This document shows, piece by piece, positions 37,781-43,626 of a stretch of 43,626 nucleotides of DNA (the stretch's first letter is position 1; every line of letters begins with the position of its first letter). The DNA is from an uncultured Paraprevotella sp. (GTDB lineage Bacteria; Bacteroidota; Bacteroidia; Bacteroidales; Bacteroidaceae). The stretch spans positions 1-43,626 of the forward strand of contig CALULT010000024.1 of assembly GCA_944321565.1 (NCBI GenBank). The letters are read 5' to 3'. Under the pieces are notes generated by a model. That model was not told the origin of the DNA. It saw only the letters and a list, made by a program, of their open reading frames with translations, and made no database searches. A program made the position numbers and the translations under genes.

Positions 37781-40192
37781 CTATCGGCTTCCTTCTATTT
37801 CCCATTCATAAATACCCGCCGAATTGTCCGCCGGAAGCGTCACCTCCAGTTTCATGGCCGAAGTTTCCACAGGAGCGAAACGCACCGTGTTGCCCACGCC
37901 CTTTTCCATGCCATACGCCCCTTCCGCTTCCACGGGCATCCACCGCCCCCGGCTGTCTTTGTAATAGAGATTCCACGCTTGTGGCACCCGGCAACCGCCC
38001 CAGGGGGCGTCGTCAAACCAATACACCGTGGAAGAAACGGCTTTCACCGGCTTCGGGAATTCATACGAAAGCCATTCCGTCGTTCCTTTCCTGGGCCACC
38101 AATGGTAGTAAGGCACGGAACGGTCGTTGGCATCCGCAGGCACCAGCCGGTCATTCACCGCCGGCAGTGCCGCCGTCTTGTAAGAAGCATCCACCTTGCT
38201 TTGGGAAGCCGGTGTCGGGGGGAGTGCGGGCGAGCTAGCCTCTACGTCCTGTGGCAACCACACCATCATGTTGCCTGCTCCACGGTGCGCCCAGGCATAA
38301 TATGGAATCAATGTCAGCTTCACGTCCTTGGCCGTCAGTTTGCCTTCTGCATCGTAAGCCAGGATTTGTGCTTCCGTCTGCATTTCCGTCAGGCCATAGA
38401 GCAAGTCTGGTCTTTCCACCGCCTCGAGCTCCGGTTGCCGGTTCAGCAGGATGTTCCTGATGTTGAAGTCGTTGTCCGGCCATTCAGCGCAATAGACCAA
38501 CGGGCCGCGCTCCACGGCCACCCGTCCACGGTCGGCAACCACTTTCGTGTTTGCCTTCACCACGCGCGGTTCCATGTCGAAATGCACGTCCACGCGGTCG
38601 CCGGCCTTCCATTTGCGTTCGATAGTGAAATATCCTCCCTGCAATTCGCCTTCCACCGGCCTGCCGTTGAGTGCCACGGTATAGCCCAAACGCTTGCCGT
38701 CGGCATAGCGGTACAAGTCGCTCGGCACGACTTGTCCGCGCACCCATCCTGGGATGCGGATTTTCAGCGCAAATGTTCCCGCACGGTTTTTCTTCACGAC
38801 CACCGACACGTTACCATTCCAAGGATAGCGCGTGTCTTGCGCCAGGACGACGTTTTTGTTCCCCACTTCCACCTCGGCTTCATTCGCCATGAACAGGTTC
38901 ACGTACAGGCTGTCATCCCTCACGGCGTACACATAACCCGGAAGCGAGGGAATAAAGCGGCAGATGTTCGACGGGCAGCAAGCGCAGCCGAACCAGGCTT
39001 GACGTTGGTGTTGTCCCATGCTCTCCAACGGGTTGGGATAGAAAAAGCTGCCACCGTCCAGCGAAACGCCGGAAAGCAAGCCGTTATATAAGGTGCGCTC
39101 CAGCACGTCGTAGTATTTGGACTCGCCATGCAGGAGAAACAAGCGGTGGTTGACATACACGTTGCCGATGGCCGCGCAGGTCTCGCAATAGGCCGACATG
39201 TTGGGCAATTCGTAGTTCGCCCCGAACGCCTCGCCGTCGGATGTCGCCCCGATGCCGCCGGTGATGTAATACTTCTTTCCCACGATGTTCTCCCAAATCC
39301 GGTCAATGGCATGCACGTAAGCCGTGTCGCCCGTCAAGGCCGCCACGTCGGCCATGCCTGCATACATGTAAGTGGCCCGCACGGCATGCCCCACGGCCTC
39401 ATCCTGTTCCACCACCGGCTTGTGCGCCTGACTGTAAGCATCGCGCCGTGACGTATGCCCGCGTTCGTCCAGGAAAAACTTGGCTTCATCCAAATATTTC
39501 TTGTCTCCTGTCGCCAGGTAAAGCCGTGCCAAAGCCATCTCGGCAATCTGATGTCCGGGTACGCGCACCAGCTGTCCTTCGTCCGGGCCGATTTCGCGGC
39601 ACACGCAGTCGGCATAACGGATGGCGATGTCCAGGAAGTTGCGCTTCCCTGTGGCTTGGTAATGTGCCACGGCGCCTTCCACCATGTGGCCAAGGTTGTA
39701 GAACTCATGGCTCAGTTCCTCCACTTTCTCCCAACGTTTTCCACCTGCCCATTCGTGGGGGTGGCGGGGATTCATCGTGCGGGCGGTGTAGAGGTAACCG
39801 TCCGGCTCCTGCGCGGCGGCCACAAGCTCCAACACGCTGTCGATATACGCCTCCAACTTCTTGTCGGGGTAAGTTTGCAACAAATAGCTCGCCCCTTCGA
39901 TGGTCTTATACACGTCAGTGTCGTCGAACGGCAGGCCTCCCACCTTGTATTCCTCGCTGGGATGGGCCGCTTTGACGAAGTTCTCGTAACGCCCGGTCTC
40001 CTCGCATTTGCTGAAAGCCAACGGAATCGTCACTTCCCGGCTCGCCTTGATCCGTTGACCCCAAAATCCGTCGGTCACCTTCACCGAAGTGAAAGGCACC
40101 GGCGAATAGGGATAACCGTGGCGCACGTCCTGCGCCTGCACCTCTCCGAATGCCAAACCTGCCCATAAGGCAAACCATACTTGTGTTTTCAT
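37781..40192 (-). CDS. Secreted GH127 beta-L-arabinofuranosidase-type enzyme
   Basis: 803 residues with a signal peptide ending near VQAQD (~21). The (alpha/alpha)6-type catalytic domain spans ~35-430. Key GH127 residues known from HypBA1 (Glu322, Glu338, Cys340, Cys417, Cys418) are matched here by Glu321 in EAFGANYELP, Glu337 and Cys339 in YCETCAAIG, and Cys405-Cys406 in FGCACCPSN. These provide the acid/base, Zn ligands and cysteine nucleophile. Beta-sandwich regions follow. The last ~140 residues (from YYHWWPRKGTTEWLSYEF) look like an F5/8-type carbohydrate-binding module. No SusC/SusD pair or other glycoside hydrolase is adjacent, so it is not part of an obvious utilisation locus here. 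Confidence 0.88.
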   Translation of the reverse strand: MKTQVWFALWAGLAFGEVQAQDVRHGYPYSPVPFTSVKVTDGFWGQRIKASREVTIPLAFSKCEETGRYENFVKAAHPSEEYKVGGLPFDDTDVYKTIEGASYLLQTYPDKKLEAYIDSVLELVAAAQEPDGYLYTARTMNPRHPHEWAGGKRWEKVEELSHEFYNLGHMVEGAVAHYQATGKRNFLDIAIRYADCVCREIGPDEGQLVRVPGHQIAEMALARLYLATGDKKYLDEAKFFLDERGHTSRRDAYSQAHKPVVEQDEAVGHAVRATYMYAGMADVAALTGDTAYVHAIDRIWENIVGKKYYITGGIGATSDGEAFGANYELPNMSAYCETCAAIGNVYVNHRLFLLHGESKYYDVLERTLYNGLLSGVSLDGGSFFYPNPLESMGQHQRQAWFGCACCPSNICRFIPSLPGYVYAVRDDSLYVNLFMANEAEVEVGNKNVVLAQDTRYPWNGNVSVVVKKNRAGTFALKIRIPGWVRGQVVPSDLYRYADGKRLGYTVALNGRPVEGELQGGYFTIERKWKAGDRVDVHFDMEPRVVKANTKVVADRGRVAVERGPLVYCAEWPDNDFNIRNILLNRQPELEAVERPDLLYGLTEMQTEAQILAYDAEGKLTAKDVKLTLIPYYAWAHRGAGNMMVWLPQDVEASSPALPPTPASQSKVDASYKTAALPAVNDRLVPADANDRSVPYYHWWPRKGTTEWLSYEFPKPVKAVSSTVYWFDDAPWGGCRVPQAWNLYYKDSRGRWMPVEAEGAYGMEKGVGNTVRFAPVETSAMKLEVTLPADNSAGIYEWEIEGSR

Positions 40193-40226
40193 GTCTTTTA
40201 GTTTTTCCTTTTCTCATCTTAATCTA

Positions 40227-40234
40227 CAAAGGTA
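40227..40234 (-). promoter_or_regulatory. Possible -7 box of the GH127 gene
   Basis: Minus-strand TACCTTTG, 34 bases before the start codon. It fits TAnnTTTG, but no clear -33 element is seen. Confidence 0.45.
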
Positions 40235-40356
40235 TATCATTTCTTAGCAATCCTCTCCGTGTATTCCATCTTTTTTTACCATTCCTGACGTTTTTCCACA
40301 AATAGACAGGAGCCATTTCCGTACACCAACAGCAAACAGAACACCCTCCAGTAAAC

Positions 40357-40364
40357 TATATTTG
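40357..40364 (+). promoter_or_regulatory. Possible -7 box of xth
   Basis: TATATTTG, about 63 bases before the start codon, fits TAnnTTTG. No convincing -33 element is seen. Confidence 0.45.
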
Positions 40365-40427
40365 TGCATACGACAGAAAAACACTACCTTTGGAGACAAA
40401 AGAAAAAACAATAGCAACTCATACACA

Positions 40428-41183
40428 ATGATGAAATTCATCTCATGGAACGTCAACGGGCTGCGGGCTTGTTGCGAAAAAGGATTCAAAGACACATTCG
40501 CCACGCTGGATGCGGACTTCTTCTGCCTGCAGGAGACCAAAATGCAGGCCGGGCAGCTCGACCTGGAATTCGAAGGCTACCGGGCTTATTGGAATTACGC
40601 AGAAAAGAAAGGCTATTCCGGCACGGCCATCTTCACCCGCCACGAGCCTCTCAGCGTGGCTTACGGCATCGGGCAAGAGGCACACGACAAAGAGGGACGG
40701 GTCATCACCCTCGAAATGCCCGGTTTCTACCTTGTCACCGTCTATACGCCCAATTCACAGGACGGCCTGAAACGGCTGGACTACCGCATGGAATGGGAAG
40801 ACGAGTTCCGCGCCTATCTTCTCGGGCTGGACGCACGGAAACCTGTCATCGTCTGTGGCGACCTCAACGTGGCACACAAGGAAATCGACCTGAAAAACCC
40901 GAAAAGCAACCGCAAGAACGCGGGCTTCACCGACGAGGAAAGGGCGAAATTCGGCATCCTGCTGGACAGCGGCTTCACCGACACTTTCCGCTACTTTTAT
41001 CCCGAACAAGAAGGCATTTACTCTTGGTGGTCCTACCGTTTCAAAGCGAGAGAAAAGAACGCGGGGTGGCGCATCGACTATTTCCTCGTGTCGAAACGCC
41101 TGGAACAGGAACTCAAAAGTGCCGCCATCCATACGGACATCTTCGGCTCAGACCACTGCCCCGTGGAAGTGGATTTGTTCTAA
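40428..41183 (+). CDS. xth: Exodeoxyribonuclease III (AP endonuclease)
   Basis: About 251 residues from the paired ATGATG. An in-frame upstream ATG at 40362 is rejected because it falls inside the promoter and adds a non-conserved stretch. Family motifs are all present: [20 protein letters not shown] (metal-binding Glu), [16 protein letters not shown] (catalytic Asp and Asn), [12 protein letters not shown] and the terminal SDHCPVEVD (Asp-His). It repairs abasic sites and trims 3' ends in base excision repair. It is divergent from the GH127 gene and appears monocistronic. Confidence 0.95.
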   Translation: MMKFISWNVNGLRACCEKGFKDTFATLDADFFCLQETKMQAGQLDLEFEGYRAYWNYAEKKGYSGTAIFTRHEPLSVAYGIGQEAHDKEGRVITLEMPGFYLVTVYTPNSQDGLKRLDYRMEWEDEFRAYLLGLDARKPVIVCGDLNVAHKEIDLKNPKSNRKNAGFTDEERAKFGILLDSGFTDTFRYFYPEQEGIYSWWSYRFKAREKNAGWRIDYFLVSKRLEQELKSAAIHTDIFGSDHCPVEVDLF

Positions 41184-41185
41184 GA

Positions 41186-41212
41186 CCTGTCCCGCCTACC
41201 CGGCGGAACAGG
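41186..41212 (+). terminator. Strong hairpin right after xth
   Basis: CCTGTCCCGCC pairs with GGCGGAACAGG (11 bp with one C/A mismatch, 5-base loop), starting two bases after the stop codon. There is no T tract, so it may be an mRNA-end hairpin or a REP-related palindrome rather than a classical terminator. Confidence 0.5.
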
Positions 41213-41325
41213 CCTGAAATCGGGGCAGTAGAAAATTAGTGGGGAAGAACGGTTTCATGCTCCCCCGTTGATATGCTGCGACAGATTTGAAATCAAGCAA
41301 GCAAAGAGTTTGTCCGTCCGGAGGC

Positions 41326-41375
41326 AAAACTCCTCCGCCTTGCAGGGGAGGTGGCCCGCAGGGCCGGAGGGGTTT
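41326..41375 (-). repeat. REP-like palindromic element, copy 1
   Basis: Read on the minus strand it runs CCCCTCCGGCCCTGCGGGCC, then CACCTCCCCTGCAAGGCGGA, then GGAGTTTT. It matches copy 2 with a few changes. Each copy contains a short GC-rich hairpin (GGCCCTGCGGGCC). It lies in the 482-bp gap between convergent genes, which has no supported coding region. Confidence 0.65.
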
Positions 41376-41461
41376 CCCATGCACAAGAGTGACTTCTCCC
41401 CTTTTTCCGACCCGTTCATGTTGTCCGTGGATGCGTCCGGTGTTGTTCCCGTGGGCGTGAG

Positions 41462-41512
41462 ACCCCCTCCGCCCCTTCGGGGCTCGTCCCCCTGCGAGGC
41501 GGGACAGTTTTT
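41462..41512 (+). repeat. REP-like palindromic element, copy 2
   Basis: The plus strand reads CCCCCTCCGCCCCTTCGGGG, then CTCGTCCCCCTGCGAGGCGG, then GACAGTTTTT. It is the same element as copy 1 in the opposite orientation, 86 bp away. Its internal hairpin (GCCCCTTCGGGGC) shows paired changes relative to copy 1. Confidence 0.65.
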
Positions 41513-41665
41513 CATGGCCATCCGCATGGAGAGCAGAAGGGGCGTTACGTCCCGCGCAGATTTTATTAAATCCCCACTATATTTCGACTGCGCCGGTATC
41601 CGCCGGTGTGGACTTGATATAAGGTCCGCCGTCATATACTGGGATGACGATGGAAACTGTTGGTT

Positions 41666-43561
41666 TCATGGCATATCCTCCGATTGTGCGCGAATATATT
41701 TCACCGCTTCTTCCAGCATGGCATCTTTTCCTTGGCGGATGGCTTCCGGGTCGGGATAGACGTACTGGTCAATCTTCACCCCGCCGGGATAGGTGCATGT
41801 CCCGTCCGGCCAATAGACACCTTGCCCGGTGATTCGGGTTGCTACTCCTGACACGAAGGGGACGTACAGGACAAGCCCTAGGGTTCCACACGTAGGCTCG
41901 CCGATGACGTGTCCCTTGGGGGCGTTTCCTATTACCGTGGCCACACGTTCCGCCGCACTCATGGCCAACCCGTTGACCAACACCACAGCCGTACCTTTAT
42001 AATAATCCGGATTTTCAGTTCCGAACAGTTCCACATTGGGATTCTTCCGGAAGATGCCCGGTTGCCAGTAGTCGGCATAGGTGTAATAGAATACGGCTTT
42101 AGGGTGAGGATACAGGAAAGAGGCAATGGTGTTCGAGCAGGTCCATTCCTTGGGATAACCCCTCATGTCGAAGATGATGCCCTTGCAATTTTCCGCCCTT
42201 TTCATGTGTGTCCGGAGTTCTTCCGAATTCAACAGGGTGATGTCAAGATACAGGATGCTGTCCTTCAGCATGCGGGACGGTTCATGAATGGGTGTTTCCA
42301 CGTTCTTCCCTTTTTCCCAATAACGCTCATTGACATTGTGGATGGCCACGTCCATGCTTTCGTTTCCACGCTCTATGGTATAGATTACGGAATCCCCGTC
42401 GAAACCGACATAATATATGGCATATTGGTCGGCGGAGCCGTCGCCGAGATTATTGTAAATGCGTTTTTCTTTCCTGATTTCCGCAATGGACTTATGGTTG
42501 ACGGCCACAATCACATCCCCTTCTTGCAACTCGCAACTGTCCACGGGCTGGCGAAAGATATCTGTGATGACGACCTTGTCGTCCTTAAGAACGCAGTCAA
42601 ATGGCAGCCATGTGGTAGATTCTCCCCGCATGGCATCGGCAGCCTTCTTTTTCTTGAAACCATAAAAATCACTGTGCGTGTCCCTCAATTCGCAGGTAAT
42701 CCTGACACAGGCTTCCTCGAACGCCTCCCGGTCGCGCGCGGCGGCGAAGAGGCGGATGTAATCCGGCAGAATCCGTTCCCATTTCTCTTCCATCTGGTAC
42801 ATGTAGGGATGGAAATAGTACATCATGTTCCAAAATCGGAACAGCCCCAGCATGCGGTAGCCGTCATCGGAAGGGGGGATGCTGTCGTAGCAGGTCTCAT
42901 TATAGAAATAGGTGTGCCGTACTATGTCCTGCATGTATCCGAGATAGTAACACGGTTCCCCGCTACTGTTTTCCTGCAGGTCCACCAGACGGCGGTACAG
43001 CCTCCTTTCCTTTTTGTATGGCCTTATCCAGTTGAAATGCACCTGCGCCACAATGGAATCCGCCATCGGGGTGAAACGTTCCTCCTTGCCGCGTTCCGGC
43101 AACCACTGCATCAGTTCTTTTACGAACTCCCTGTCGTTTCTTGTGGACAATGCGGCGGGTAGCATCCTGAAGAGTTGGTAGTTCCAGTCGTATTGTCCGG
43201 AACGGACTGCCGGATGGCGGTATTTATACAGACCCCACACTTTGCAGATTAGAACCAGACGCTCAACCTCCACGTCCGTCAGAGGCTGGTCCCGGAAACT
43301 GAACATGGAAGAGGTGTCGAACTCGTGATCGGTATTGGCCGGCGGCAAGGGACAGCATTCATCCATCGGTTTGCCATCCAGTAATACATTGATGTTCCTC
43401 AGGTATGTTGCCCCCCTTTGGCTACCTTGTACTGTGATGCGAAACATCAACGACAATTTATCCATAGACTTGACAAACGGCCGTGTGATGTTAATCCGTT
43501 GCCATTCAGAAGAGGGGCCGACATAGACCGGATTGTCCGTAGCTTTCTGTCTTATAGTCAA
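41666..43561 (-). CDS. S41-family peptidase, N terminus probably missing
   Basis: A 631-codon frame beginning at a TTG, with a stop seven codons upstream (43580-43582). No signal peptide is present, though the family is normally exported. It opens inside a jelly-roll-like domain (~10-60, SSEWQRINITRPF). Then come a helical region, a PDZ-like segment near 330 (LQEGDVIVAVNHKSI) and the S41 core, with DMRGYP, a nucleophile candidate Ser535 in NGLAMSAAER, and IGEPTCGTLG. The lysine of the CtpA-type Ser/Lys dyad is absent from the last motif, suggesting a tricorn- or IRBP-like S41 type. The missing start suggests a frameshift, truncation or an unusual start beyond the stop; the window edge prevents a decision. 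Confidence 0.7.
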   Translation of the reverse strand: MTIRQKATDNPVYVGPSSEWQRINITRPFVKSMDKLSLMFRITVQGSQRGATYLRNINVLLDGKPMDECCPLPPANTDHEFDTSSMFSFRDQPLTDVEVERLVLICKVWGLYKYRHPAVRSGQYDWNYQLFRMLPAALSTRNDREFVKELMQWLPERGKEERFTPMADSIVAQVHFNWIRPYKKERRLYRRLVDLQENSSGEPCYYLGYMQDIVRHTYFYNETCYDSIPPSDDGYRMLGLFRFWNMMYYFHPYMYQMEEKWERILPDYIRLFAAARDREAFEEACVRITCELRDTHSDFYGFKKKKAADAMRGESTTWLPFDCVLKDDKVVITDIFRQPVDSCELQEGDVIVAVNHKSIAEIRKEKRIYNNLGDGSADQYAIYYVGFDGDSVIYTIERGNESMDVAIHNVNERYWEKGKNVETPIHEPSRMLKDSILYLDITLLNSEELRTHMKRAENCKGIIFDMRGYPKEWTCSNTIASFLYPHPKAVFYYTYADYWQPGIFRKNPNVELFGTENPDYYKGTAVVLVNGLAMSAAERVATVIGNAPKGHVIGEPTCGTLGLVLYVPFVSGVATRITGQGVYWPDGTCTYPGGVKIDQYVYPDPEAIRQGKDAMLEEAVKYIRAQSEDMP

Positions 43562-43598
43562 AAAGAAATGGTTTGCGAATTACACAAACGGAACTTGA

Positions 43599-43620
43599 GA
43601 GTTAGAAGTGACTCTAACTC
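43599..43620. repeat. Short perfect inverted repeat at the window edge
   Basis: GAGTTAGA and TCTAACTC form an 8-bp stem around AGTGAC, followed by TTCTTT on the plus strand. It could be a weak terminator for a plus-strand transcript or part of a mobile-element end. The window stops here. Confidence 0.35.
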
Positions 43621-43626
43621 TTCTTT

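Noticed and set aside
37781-40192. GH127 gene as part of a polysaccharide utilisation locus
   Set aside because: No SusC/SusD-like genes, sensor or other carbohydrate enzymes flank it in this window.

Overview
The window is a chromosomal segment from a member of the Bacteroidales (Bacteroidota). The evidence is the spaced TTTG/TAnnTTTG promoters before many genes, the ilvD-ilvB-ilvN-acyl-ACP thioesterase-ilvC operon, lipoprotein and macroglobulin-like families typical of the phylum, and a GH127 arabinofuranosidase. The genus cannot be fixed from the sequence alone. No tRNA, rRNA, CRISPR array, transposase or phage gene was seen.

Layout. Bases 1-2603 (+) hold a membrane protein with a degenerate thioredoxin-like domain, overlapped by a TPR/transmembrane/coiled-coil/HTH sensor-regulator. 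Bases 2627-27786 (+) hold the most striking part: a tandem array of eight paralogous 830-950-residue exported proteins. Each has an MG2 macroglobulin domain, a carboxypeptidase-regulatory-like sandwich, a plug-like domain without a barrel, and a near-invariant C-terminal macroglobulin-type domain. They fall into three classes, in the order A1-B1-B2-C1-A3-B3-C2-A2. Four of them (A1, C1, A3, C2) are preceded and probably translationally coupled to a small lipoprotein (S1-S4). The lipoproteins share a nearly identical first 55-60 residues and then diverge abruptly. B-class genes have no lipoprotein and carry their own promoters. Three kinds of leader/promoter module are duplicated among the units.

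Bases 27793-31355 (+) continue directly from A2 with a transglutaminase-like lipoprotein carrying a discoidin-like domain, then an overlapping O-antigen-ligase/TPR membrane protein. These two probably form an operon with A2.

Bases 31461-37658 (-) are the branched-chain amino acid operon, read ilvD, ilvB, ilvN, fat, ilvC and ending in a clear intrinsic terminator. Next come a secreted GH127 enzyme (-), exonuclease III (+), a 482-bp gap with two inverted copies of a REP-like palindrome, and an S41 peptidase (-) whose N terminus appears lost or frameshifted at the window edge.

Interpretation. The array looks like a diversifying repertoire of cell-envelope lipoprotein/macroglobulin-like pairs. 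Conserved ends are kept alike by gene conversion, while defined internal segments are replaced. Its biochemical function is not evident; protease-trap, ligand-binding or phage/host-facing surface variation are all possible.
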